Shown here: piece by piece, positions 1 to 6,732 of the stretch
Position numbering within the stretch: position 1 is the first letter of the stretch
Layout of the letters: each line of letters opens with the position of its first letter
Assembly (NCBI RefSeq): GCF_937880195.1
Contig: NZ_CALFLA010000104.1
Location: 1-8,090 of the forward strand
DNA: 8,090 bases
Source: an uncultured Blautia sp.
GTDB taxonomy: Bacteria; Bacillota; Clostridia; Lachnospirales; Lachnospiraceae
Direction of reading: 5' to 3'
Notes under the pieces: model-generated
The model's database searches: none
Told to the model about the DNA's origin: nothing
Seen by the model: the letters and a program-made list of their open reading frames with translations, nothing else
Translations under genes and position numbers: made by a program

Positions 1-2867
1 GGAACTACTTCCTGATGATCCTCTTCTTTTACAGTGATGATCATATTGCGGTGCTTCGGAAGTTTGATGCCTGCGCCGATAAATGCCTTATAAAGAGCCT
101 CGTTAAAGGTTTCCGCAATACCAAGACACTCTCCTGTAGATTTCATTTCCGGTCCAAGGCTAATATCTGCTCCGCGGATCTTCTCAAAGGAGAATACAGG
201 CATTTTAATAGCAATATGTTTTGCTTCTGGCTGAAGTCCCGGTTCATATCCCATATCCTTCAGCTTATAACCCAAAATTACCTTTGTTGCCAGCGGCACA
301 ATAGGTATTCCTGTCACCTTGCTGATATAAGGAACGGTACGGCTGGAACGAGGATTCACCTCAATTACATATACCTCTTCTCCACATACGATAAACTGAA
401 TATTGATCATACCCACTACGTGAAGAGCCTTTGCAAGGCGGCGTGTATATTCGGCAATTGTTTCTTTAGCTGTCTCACTGATGGTCTGAGCCGGATAAAC
501 GGAAATACTGTCTCCTGAATGGATTCCCGCACGTTCAATATGCTCCATGATTCCAGGAATCAGGATATCCTCGCCGTCGCATACAGCATCCACTTCGATT
601 TCCTTGCCCATCAGGTATTTGTCTACCAGAATCGGGTGATCCTGTGCGATCTGATTGATGATTCCAATATACTCTTCCACATCCTCGTCGCTGACCGCGA
701 TTCTCATACCCTGACCGCCGAGAACGTAAGAAGGACGAACCAGAACCGGATATCCCAGTCTGTTTGCAACTTCTTTTGCTTCTTCTGCGGTAAATACAGT
801 GTCTCCCTTTGGTCTTGGGATCTGACACTGCTCCAGGATTCCGTCAAAGAGCTCTCTGTCCTCTGCTGCATCTACATTTTCTGCAGATGTTCCAAGGATC
901 TTAACGCCCATTTTCATAAGAGCTTCTGTAAGTTTGATAGCAGTCTGTCCGCCGAACTGTACTACTGCTCCGTCTGGCTTTTCGATTTTTACAATATTTT
1001 CCACGTCCTCTGGAGTCAGAGGCTCAAAATACAGTTTGTCTGCAATATCAAAGTCTGTGCTGACTGTCTCCGGGTTGTTGTTAATGATGATCGTCTCATA
1101 ACCTTCCTTGGCAAAAGCCCAGGTACAGTGTACGGAACAGAAGTCAAACTCAATACCCTGGCCGATACGGATAGGGCCTGAACCAAGTACAAGGACTTTT
1201 TTCTTATCCGGTGTGGCAACAGCTTCATTCTCTGTCTCCGGTCCGCCGTATACAGAGTAGTAATAAGGTGTTGCTGCTGCAAACTCAGCCGCGCAGGTGT
1301 CTACCATCTTATAAGCGGCTCTGATATTGTAGCCTTCTCGGAGAGCCTTGATCTCAGCTTCTGTTCTGCCGCAGAGATTTCCGATCACATAGTCCGGAAA
1401 TTCCAGGCGTTTCGCTTCAAGAAGAAGTTCTCCAGTAAGAGGCTGTGTCTTAAGAGACTGCTCCATTTCTACCAAAATAGCAATCTTATCAATAAACCAG
1501 CGGTCGATCTTGGTAATACGGTGGATATATTCTTTGGAAATATCTCTTCGGATTGCTTCTGCAATCTTCCAGATACGACGGTCATCTACAACTGCCAGCT
1601 CACGGATCAGTTCGTCTTCTGCCATTTCTGTGAAATCATAGGACATAAGACTGTCCACATGCTGTTCCAGAGAACGGATTGCTTTCATCAGAGCGCCCTC
1701 AAAGCTGTGGCAGATACTCATAACCTCTCCGGTAGCTTTCATCTGAGTGGTAAGAGTTCTCTTGGCTGTGATAAATTTATCAAAAGGCAGACGAGGGATC
1801 TTTACTACACAGTAGTCCAGCATAGGCTCAAAACTTGCATATGTTTTGCCTGTAATGGCGTTTGGAATCTCATCCAGAGTATAGCCAAGAGCAATCTTTG
1901 CAGCAACCTTGGCAATTGGATATCCTGTTGCCTTACTTGCAAGTGCAGAGGAACGGCTGACACGGGGATTTACCTCGATCACACAGTATTCAAAGCTTTC
2001 CGGGTGAAGGGCATACTGTACGTTGCATCCTCCTGTGATCCCCAGCTCTGTGATAATGTTCAGGGCAGAGGTACGGAGCATCTGATACTCCTTATCCCCA
2101 AGAGTCTGAGACGGAGCAACTACAATAGAATCTCCTGTGTGGACTCCAACCGGGTCGATATTCTCCATATTGCAGACAGTAATGCAGTTTCCTGCACTGT
2201 CTCGCATTACCTCGTACTCGATCTCTTTCCATCCTGCAATACAGCGTTCTACCAGAACCTCGCCTACACGGGAAAGGCGAAGGCCGTTTTCCAGGATTTC
2301 TCTTAATTCATATTCATTATTGGCAATACCGCCGCCGCTTCCGCCAAGTGTATATGCCGGACGGAGAACAACCGGATAACCGATGGTCTTTGTAAATGCA
2401 AGACCGTCTTCTACTGTTGTTACCACCTTGGAAGCTGCAACCGGCTCGCCGATCTTTTCCATGGTATCCTTAAATTCCTGACGATCCTCGGCCTTTTTGA
2501 TGGTTTCTGCAGTAGTACCGATCAAACGCACATTATGCTCTTTCAAAAAGCCTTTTTCTTCCAACTCCATGGCAAGGTTTAATCCTGCCTGTCCTCCAAG
2601 CGTAGGAAGAACGCTGTCTGGTTTTTCTTTCAGAATAAGCTGTTCTACTACCTCTACTGTCAGAGGCTCAATATATACTCTGTCCGCAATGTCCTTATCT
2701 GTCATGATCGTAGCAGGGTTGGAGTTCAGAAGCACAACCTCCAGACCTTCCTCTTTAAGAGAACGGCAGGCCTGTGTTCCTGCATAATCGAACTCTGCCG
2801 CCTGACCGATGATGATCGGACCGGAACCAATTACAAGAACTTTTTTGATTTCTTTATTTCTCGGCAT
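1..2867 (-). CDS. carB: Carbamoyl-phosphate synthase large subunit CarB, 3' end beyond window
   Basis: CarB makes carbamoyl phosphate from bicarbonate, ammonia supplied by CarA, and two ATP, feeding arginine and pyrimidine synthesis in the cytoplasm. The minus-strand frame is open from ATG at 2867 to the left edge: 955 codons with no stop. The E. coli enzyme has 1073, so about 110-120 residues, most of the C-terminal allosteric (MGS) domain, are missing from view. The two internally homologous halves are clear. The first starts [17 protein letters not shown] and carries ATP-grasp residues R129 and R169 in the same positions as E. coli, with [13 protein letters not shown]. The second starts near residue 554 ([17 protein letters not shown]) and has [16 protein letters not shown] with R711, equivalent to E. 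coli R715. The MGS domain begins near residue 937. Start choice: SD GGGAGG/AGGAG at 2882-2875 inside the end of carA, 7 nt before ATG. The start overlaps the carA stop as TAATG, implying translational coupling. Nothing looks frameshifted or transferred. Confidence 0.97.
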   Translation of the reverse strand, partial: MPRNKEIKKVLVIGSGPIIIGQAAEFDYAGTQACRSLKEEGLEVVLLNSNPATIMTDKDIADRVYIEPLTVEVVEQLILKEKPDSVLPTLGGQAGLNLAMELEEKGFLKEHNVRLIGTTAETIKKAEDRQEFKDTMEKIGEPVAASKVVTTVEDGLAFTKTIGYPVVLRPAYTLGGSGGGIANNEYELREILENGLRLSRVGEVLVERCIAGWKEIEYEVMRDSAGNCITVCNMENIDPVGVHTGDSIVVAPSQTLGDKEYQMLRTSALNIITELGITGGCNVQYALHPESFEYCVIEVNPRVSRSSALASKATGYPIAKVAAKIALGYTLDEIPNAITGKTYASFEPMLDYCVVKIPRLPFDKFITAKRTLTTQMKATGEVMSICHSFEGALMKAIRSLEQHVDSLMSYDFTEMAEDELIRELAVVDDRRIWKIAEAIRRDISKEYIHRITKIDRWFIDKIAILVEMEQSLKTQPLTGELLLEAKRLEFPDYVIGNLCGRTEAEIKALREGYNIRAAYKMVDTCAAEFAAATPYYYSVYGGPETENEAVATPDKKKVLVLGSGPIRIGQGIEFDFCSVHCTWAFAKEGYETIIINNNPETVSTDFDIADKLYFEPLTPEDVENIVKIEKPDGAVVQFGGQTAIKLTEALMKMGVKILGTSAENVDAAEDRELFDGILEQCQIPRPKGDTVFTAEEAKEVANRLGYPVLVRPSYVLGGQGMRIAVSDEDVEEYIGIINQIAQDHPILVDKYLMGKEIEVDAVCDGEDILIPGIMEHIERAGIHSGDSISVYPAQTISETAKETIAEYTRRLAKALHVVGMINIQFIVCGEEVYVIEVNPRSSRTVPYISKVTGIPIVPLATKVILGYKLKDMGYEPGLQPEAKHIAIKMPVFSFEKIRGADISLGPEMKSTGECLGIAETFNEALYKAFIGAGIKLPKHRNMIITVKEEDHQEVV

Positions 2868-3943
2868 TATCTGTCTCCTCCCATCATTTCCATAAAGCGG
2901 TCAAACAGGTAACTGGAATCCTGCGGTCCCGGACATGCTTCCGGATGGAACTGTACTGTAAAGATATTCTTGCCCACATATGCCATACCTTCGTTAGTAC
3001 CGTCATTTACATTAACAAAAGCAGGTTTTGCAATATTCTTTGCTTCCAGCTGCTCTGCGTCTACCACATATCCGTGGTTCTGAGAAGAAATATAAACTCT
3101 TCCTGTAGAAAGATCTTTCACCGGATGATTTCCGCCTCTGTGTCCATATTTCATTTTATGAGTGTCCCCTCCTGTTGCCAGGGCCATCAGCTGGTGTCCC
3201 AGACAAATTGCAAAGATCGGCACGTCTGATTCATATAATTTGCGGATTTCTTCTATAATGGAAGTACATTCCTTAGGATCTCCAGGGCCGTTACTCAGCA
3301 TGATTCCGTCCGGCTGATCCTTCAGGATCTCTTCTGCGGAAGTAAGAGCCGGATAAACTGTCACCTGACAGCCTCTTTCATTCAGGGAACGAGCAATGTT
3401 GCGCTTTGCGCCAAAATCCATCAACGCTACCTTCGGTCCTTTGCCGGGAAGGATTTCCTTTTCACGGCATGTTACCTTTTCTACCACTTTTCCGGTTGTA
3501 TATGCTTTTAAGCGGGGGATAATTGCATCTAAATCATAGTTTTCATCGACGGTGATCATACCATTCATGGTACCCTTTTCACGAAGAATTTTAGTCAGGG
3601 CTCTTGTGTCAATGCCTGCAATACCAGGAATATCATGTTTCTCCAGGAAATGCTGAATGGTGTCCACGCTTCGGAAGTTACTTGGAATACGTGATAACTC
3701 CCGAACAATAAATCCGTCTATCCATGGCTTTCTGGACTCCTGATCCTCATAACATATTCCATAATTTCCAATCAGCGGATAGGTCATGCAGACAGCCTGT
3801 CCTGCATAGGAAGGATCCGTCATCACTTCCAGATATCCGGTCATAGATGTGTTAAATACGATCTCGCTGATCACTTCTCTTGCCGCACCAATACTTGTTC
3901 CTGTAAACACATGGCCGTCTTCTAATATCAGAAATGCTTTCAT
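2867..3943 (-). CDS. carA: Carbamoyl-phosphate synthase small (glutaminase) subunit CarA
   Basis: CarA hydrolyses glutamine and passes the ammonia through a tunnel to CarB. At 358 residues it is complete and close to bacterial relatives (about 360-380). The N-terminal CPSase small-chain domain spans roughly residues 1-145, with [20 protein letters not shown] at 30-49. The C-terminal class I glutamine amidotransferase domain spans about 170-355. It contains SNGPGDP (217-223), the nucleophile elbow AICLGHQ with catalytic Cys247, and FHPEACPGP with His333 and Glu335, so the full Cys-His-Glu triad is present. The ATG at 3943 has a good SD, AAAGGGAG at 3956-3949, with a 5-nt spacer. It is the first gene of a leftward operon with carB. 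A promoter lies just upstream with a predicted leader of only about 33 nt, so control by a long attenuator leader is unlikely here. No other pyr or arg genes are visible. Confidence 0.98.
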   Translation of the reverse strand: MKAFLILEDGHVFTGTSIGAAREVISEIVFNTSMTGYLEVMTDPSYAGQAVCMTYPLIGNYGICYEDQESRKPWIDGFIVRELSRIPSNFRSVDTIQHFLEKHDIPGIAGIDTRALTKILREKGTMNGMITVDENYDLDAIIPRLKAYTTGKVVEKVTCREKEILPGKGPKVALMDFGAKRNIARSLNERGCQVTVYPALTSAEEILKDQPDGIMLSNGPGDPKECTSIIEEIRKLYESDVPIFAICLGHQLMALATGGDTHKMKYGHRGGNHPVKDLSTGRVYISSQNHGYVVDAEQLEAKNIAKPAFVNVNDGTNEGMAYVGKNIFTVQFHPEACPGPQDSSYLFDRFMEMMGGDR

Positions 3944-3982
3944 ACAATCTCCCTTTCTCTTGTTTTATCCTAAATCTTCAAA

Positions 3983-4011
3983 ATTGTATCACAAGAGGTT
4001 TTGTTTTTCAA
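3983..4011 (-). promoter_or_regulatory. Predicted promoter of carAB
   Basis: On the minus strand, -35 TTGAAA (4011-4006) is followed by a 17-bp spacer and -10 TACAAT (3988-3983), preceded by TGA, so it also fits the extended -10 consensus TGnTATAAT. The expected start of transcription is near 3977-3976, leaving about 33 nt before the carA ATG. Each hexamer is 5/6 to the vegetative sigma consensus. This is inferred from sequence only. Confidence 0.75.
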
Positions 4012-4088
4012 CAGATAGCGACACTAAAAAAAATTATGTTTGTCTGAAAATAATTCTTATGTTTTTTTGACAGTTTACAGAAACAGGA

Positions 4089-4117
4089 TGGAAAATAGAA
4101 AAATCTTACGCTATAAT
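4089..4117 (+). promoter_or_regulatory. Predicted promoter of the HAD phosphatase gene
   Basis: A perfect -10 TATAAT (4112-4117) stands 17 bp after a 4/6 -35 TGGAAA (4089-4094). Transcription would start near 4124, giving a leader of about 55 nt that includes an A5T8 tract (4141-4153). A perfect -35 TTGACA also lies at 4067-4072, but the best -10 at a normal distance (GAAAAT, 4091-4096, 18-bp spacer) is weaker, so it would be at most a second upstream promoter. Confidence 0.6.
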
Positions 4118-4178
4118 AAGACTGTTGTAATTTTAATCATAAAAATTTTTTTTAATAAGAAATGAGGTTTATACATCT

Positions 4179-4958
4179 ATGGATAAAATCAAAATCGTTT
4201 TTTTTGACATTGACGGAACACTGGTGGATATGAGCCAAAAAAGAATAACGCCCAAAACCCTGGAAGCTCTGAACCGGCTGAAAGAAAAGGGAATCCTTAT
4301 CTGCATTGCAACAGGAAGAGCCCCAATAACGCTTCCTCGATTTGACGGTATTACATTTGACGCTTTCCTCACCTTTAACGGTTCCCTCTGTTATAATTCC
4401 ACACAGGATATTTTCCGTAATCCGATTCCATCGGATGATGTAAAAACCATCATCCAAAACGCCGCCTCTATTGGGCGTCCTGTTTCTGTGGCATCAAGAA
4501 CCGCTCTTGCTGCAAACGGCATGGAACAGGATCTCATTGACTATTATTCTATTGTAAACCTAAGCGTAGAGATTTCTGAAACTTTTGACCAGATCATTGA
4601 AAGAGATGACATTTATCAGATTATGCTTGGATGCCGGGAAAATGAATATGATGCCCTTCTAAGAAATGCTCCAGGCGCCCGTATTACCGCCTGGTGGGAC
4701 AGGGCAGCCGATATTATCCCTGCAGGAGGCAGTAAGGGAATCGGAATTAAAAAAATTCTGGAATATTACCAGATTGCCCCTTCTGAAGCAATGGCTTTTG
4801 GGGACGGCAACAATGATATCGAAATGATCCAGACTGTAGGGCATGGCATTGCCATGGCAAACGCTTCCCCTGAACTGAAAGCCGCTGCCTGTGATGTCTG
4901 CGGTCATGCGGCTGAAGATGGGATTTACTATTACTTAAAAGACCGGGGATTAATTTAA
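4179..4958 (+). CDS. Cof-type HAD-superfamily hydrolase (class IIB phosphatase)
   Basis: This 259-residue protein is predicted to be a cytoplasmic Mg2+-dependent phosphatase, probably acting on a sugar phosphate or another small phosphorylated metabolite. All four HAD motifs are present in order. Motif I is FFDIDGTLV, with nucleophile Asp10 and acid/base Asp12. Motif II is CIATGRAP with Thr45. Lys186 lies in GGSKGIGIKKILEYY. Motif IV is AFGDGNNDIEMI with Asp209 and Asp213, followed by the typical GIAMANASPELKAAA. The cap between about 80 and 180 fits the C2B type of the Cof/YidA group, and the length is usual. The ATG at 4179 is preceded by GAGG at 4164-4167 with a rather long 11-nt spacer; no better in-frame start was seen. 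The gene is divergent from carAB and convergent with tRNA-Leu, so it is probably transcribed alone. The substrate cannot be read from sequence, because this family is promiscuous and swaps specificity through the cap. Confidence 0.93.
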   Translation: MDKIKIVFFDIDGTLVDMSQKRITPKTLEALNRLKEKGILICIATGRAPITLPRFDGITFDAFLTFNGSLCYNSTQDIFRNPIPSDDVKTIIQNAASIGRPVSVASRTALAANGMEQDLIDYYSIVNLSVEISETFDQIIERDDIYQIMLGCRENEYDALLRNAPGARITAWWDRAADIIPAGGSKGIGIKKILEYYQIAPSEAMAFGDGNNDIEMIQTVGHGIAMANASPELKAAACDVCGHAAEDGIYYYLKDRGLI

Positions 4959-4969
4959 TGTCCCCGGTC
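4941..4969. terminator. Hairpin overlapping the HAD stop codon, likely two-way terminator
   Basis: GACCGGGGA (4941-4949) and TCCCCGGTC (4961-4969) form a perfect 9-bp GC-rich stem around an 11-nt loop. The left arm is the coding sequence for the last residues of the HAD protein, and the stop codon sits in the loop. On the plus strand it is followed by AAAATTTC, a poor T tract. On the minus strand it is followed by TTTTAAG, so it may work better for transcripts coming leftward from tRNA-Leu. Its position between convergent genes supports a terminator role for both. Confidence 0.65.
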
Positions 4970-4975
4970 AAAATT

Positions 4976-5000
4976 TCTTGGCATCTTTACTTCGCCAAGA
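4976..5000. terminator. Second hairpin between HAD gene and tRNA-Leu
   Basis: TCTTGGC (4976-4982) and GCCAAGA (4994-5000) form a perfect 7-bp stem with an 11-nt loop. On the minus strand it follows the tRNA by 11 nt, and a T7 run (5008-5002) lies between the tRNA and the stem. The T content downstream on either strand is weak (AATTTTG on the minus strand). It may act with the neighbouring hairpin as a tandem terminator, or help define the tRNA 3' trailer. Confidence 0.45.
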
Positions 5001-5011
5001 CAAAAAAATAA

Positions 5012-5095
5012 TGCAGGAGATGGGACTTGAACCCACACGATCTTGCGACCACAGGCACCTGAAGCCTGCGCGTCTGCCAATTCCGCCACTCCTGC
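5012..5095 (-). tRNA. tRNA-Leu, anticodon CAG
   Basis: This is an 84-nt class II tRNA reading CUG codons. The acceptor arms GCAGGAG (5095-5089) and CTCCTGC pair perfectly over 7 bp, with discriminator A at 5012. The D arm holds the usual GGCGGAATTGGCAGACGC pattern. The anticodon stem CAGGC/GCCTG encloses the loop TTCAGGT, with anticodon CAG at 5061-5059. A long variable arm forms GGTC-GCAA-GATC (5050-5039), as expected for Leu. The T arm carries GGTTCAAGTCC. CCA is not encoded: the bases after the discriminator are TTA, so CCA must be added by nucleotidyltransferase. Its own promoter lies just upstream. Confidence 0.96.
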
Positions 5096-5132
5096 ATTTC
5101 CTATTGACCAGCCGTTCTCTCGCGACTGCTTG

Positions 5133-5164
5133 ATTATAATACCTCATGTCAGAGGAAAAGTCAA
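5133..5164 (-). promoter_or_regulatory. Predicted promoter of tRNA-Leu
   Basis: On the minus strand, -35 TTGACT (5164-5159) and -10 TATTAT (5141-5136) are separated by 17 bp. A perfect TATAAT overlaps it at 5138-5133, but at a 20-bp spacing. Transcription would begin near 5129, leaving a 5' leader of about 34 nt to be removed from the pre-tRNA. Strong hexamers are typical of stable RNA genes. Confidence 0.6.
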
Positions 5165-5237
5165 TAGGAATTTTAAATTTTTTTCAAAAATTCGCGAAAA
5201 TTTATTTTCCGCATAAAAACAGGATTCCCAGACAGGA

Positions 5238-6593
5238 TTATACGGTGATCATACCCAGGGCTTCCATGATAGCAAAGATCAGTATCGCTACCAGACACAC
5301 GGGAGCAATATACTTGATCATAACAGAATAAAACTTCTTGCTTTTAAATTCTCCGTTAAGCTCCACCTCATCGATCAGTGTTTTGGGCTTAATTACAAAT
5401 CCCACAAAGATGCAGGTAAAAATAGCTGCAATCGGCATCAGGACACTGTTGCTTGTAAAATCAAAGAAGTCAAGAAGGCTCATTCCAAGAGGAGCGATAA
5501 AGCTCCAGATTCCAAATCCCAGGGAAACAGGGATTCCCAAAGCCAGCAACCATACATACACAATTCCGCATGCCTTTTTTCTGCTGAACTTAAACTTATC
5601 TACTACAATAGAAACAAGGGTCTCTGTCAGTGATATAGAAGACGTCAGGGCTGCAAAAAGCACCAGAAGGAAAAATACCGCGCCTACCAAAGTGCCGAAC
5701 TTCATATTGTCAAACACCTTAGGAAGTGTAATAAACATAAGGCTTGGACCTTTTCCAAGAGCTTCCTCGCTTCCGCCGGAAAAAGCAAATACTGCCGGAA
5801 TGATCATAAGTCCAGCCATAAATGCAATACCCGTATCAAAAATCTCGATCTGACGTACAGATTTTTCCAGGCTTGTTTCTTTTTTCATGTAGGAACCATA
5901 TGTGATCATAATTCCCATTGCAAGGGACATGGAATAAAACAACTGTCCCATTGCCGCCATAACAGTGGTTGCGCTGAATCTTGAAAAGTCAGGAAGAAGG
6001 TAATATTTAAGTCCTTCCATAGCTCCCGGCTGCATCAGGCTGAATACAGATATAAATACTGTCATTACAACCAGAACCGGCATCATAAAACGGCTTGCCT
6101 TTTCGATTCCGCCTTCTACGCCCAGAAGTACGGCCAGCATTCCAACTGTCACATAGATCACAAAGAAGATCACCGGAGCTGCCGGCTGCGCGATATAGCT
6201 TGAAAAGAACTCGTCTCCGGCTGCTGACGATACCTGTCCTGTAAGGAATACCACCAGGTATTTCAGTACCCATCCACCAATCACACAGTAATAAGGCGTG
6301 ATCAAAAACGGTATCACACTTGACAGATATCCCAAAAACTTAAATCTCTTATCCAGAGCAGGATACGCGCCAATAGCGCTGAGTCTTGTCTTTCGTCCAA
6401 GAGCAATCTCTGTCACCATCAACGCAAATCCAAAAGTAACCGCAAGGATCAGGTATACAAAAAGAAAAATTCCTCCTCCGTATTTTGCCGCCAGATAGGG
6501 GAATCTCCATAAGTTTCCCAATCCTACTGCAGATCCTGCAGCCGCCAGGACAAAGCCCAGCTTGTCTGTAAAACTTCCTCTCTTTTTTTCCAT
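5238..6593 (-). CDS. Sodium-dependent transporter, NSS/SNF family
   Basis: This is a 451-residue inner-membrane symporter of the neurotransmitter:sodium symporter family, likely importing an amino acid with Na+. The N-terminus has the family signature SAVGLGNLWRFPYLAAKYGG (about 21-40) in TM1, which contains the unwound substrate/Na+ site residues. A second ion-site segment, ALTSSISLTE (about 315-324), lies in TM8, and FDFTSNSVLMPI near 377-388 is also typical. I count about 11 hydrophobic segments ending in one at about 425-446. This resembles the shorter MhsT-like bacterial members rather than the 12-segment LeuT, and the length agrees. The start is ATG at 6593, giving MEKKRGSFTDK, because GGAGAGAGG (6609-6601) lies just upstream and family alignment starts here. 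An in-frame ATG at 6647 lies upstream of the predicted promoter -10. The gene is monocistronic or reads on into tRNA-Leu, since no strong terminator follows the stop. The substrate is not determinable from sequence. Confidence 0.94.
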   Translation of the reverse strand: MEKKRGSFTDKLGFVLAAAGSAVGLGNLWRFPYLAAKYGGGIFLFVYLILAVTFGFALMVTEIALGRKTRLSAIGAYPALDKRFKFLGYLSSVIPFLITPYYCVIGGWVLKYLVVFLTGQVSSAAGDEFFSSYIAQPAAPVIFFVIYVTVGMLAVLLGVEGGIEKASRFMMPVLVVMTVFISVFSLMQPGAMEGLKYYLLPDFSRFSATTVMAAMGQLFYSMSLAMGIMITYGSYMKKETSLEKSVRQIEIFDTGIAFMAGLMIIPAVFAFSGGSEEALGKGPSLMFITLPKVFDNMKFGTLVGAVFFLLVLFAALTSSISLTETLVSIVVDKFKFSRKKACGIVYVWLLALGIPVSLGFGIWSFIAPLGMSLLDFFDFTSNSVLMPIAAIFTCIFVGFVIKPKTLIDEVELNGEFKSKKFYSVMIKYIAPVCLVAILIFAIMEALGMITV

Positions 6594-6628
6594 TATCTTT
6601 CCTCTCTCCTCAAAATATATGTTACTCC

Positions 6629-6657
6629 ATAATACTCTGTTCCACATAAAATTGCAA
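6629..6657 (-). promoter_or_regulatory. Predicted promoter of the NSS transporter gene
   Basis: On the minus strand, -35 TTGCAA (6657-6652) and -10 TATTAT (6634-6629) are spaced by 17 bp. The predicted start near 6622 gives a leader of about 29 nt containing the SD, too short for a riboswitch. It sits between the terminator of the upstream hydrolase gene and the transporter start, supporting a separate transcription unit. Confidence 0.55.
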
Positions 6658-6689
6658 TGTATTCATGTAATTTTTCCTTTTATCCCCAA

Positions 6690-6728
6690 AAAAACAGCCG
6701 GAAACTCATAAAGTTACCGACTGTTTTT
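6690..6728 (-). terminator. Strong intrinsic terminator of the serine hydrolase gene
   Basis: The minus-strand RNA folds as AAAAACAGTCGGTAACT / AGTTTCCGGCTGTTTTT around a 5-nt loop (6711-6707): 17 positions paired except one T-T mismatch, with one G-T wobble. It is followed by T7 (6694-6688). It begins 4 bp after the hydrolase stop codon. The flanking A and T runs mean it could also stop plus-strand transcription, though no plus-strand gene ends here. Confidence 0.93.
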
Positions 6729-6732
6729 ATAC

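Larger units (their letters stand above)
3944..4178. other. Divergent AT-rich control region between carA and the HAD gene
   Basis: These 235 bp hold two back-to-back predicted promoters and no gene. They are much more AT-rich than the flanking coding DNA and carry several homopolymer tracts: A8 at 4026-4033, T7 at 4062-4068 and A5T8 at 4141-4153. I found no long hairpin with a T run in the carA leader and no convincing operator palindrome. Confidence 0.6.

Noticed and set aside
519..2306. Long open frames on the plus strand opposite carB (519-1181 and 1521-2306, 220 and 261 codons)
   Set aside because: They lie antisense to a well-conserved carB frame, encode cysteine-rich low-similarity protein with no recognisable domain, and lack good SD sites. 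They arise from codon bias of the carB strand.
5104..5140. Plus-strand TTGACC and TATAAT as a promoter
   Set aside because: The spacing is 25 bp and there is no plus-strand gene downstream. The TATAAT is the self-complementary-like overlap of the minus-strand tRNA promoter region.
5338..5853. Plus-strand open frame opposite the NSS transporter
   Set aside because: It is an antisense shadow of a clear transporter gene, with no SD and no recognisable motif.
6594..6647. Upstream in-frame ATG for the transporter giving 18 extra residues
   Set aside because: The extension MWNRVLWSNIYFEERGKI does not resemble the family N-terminus, overlaps the predicted promoter -10, and the ATG at 6593 has the strong SD.
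6594..6689. Riboswitch or leader regulatory RNA ahead of the transporter
   Set aside because: The predicted leader is about 29 nt and the whole gap to the upstream terminator is under 100 bp, with no conserved motif recognised.
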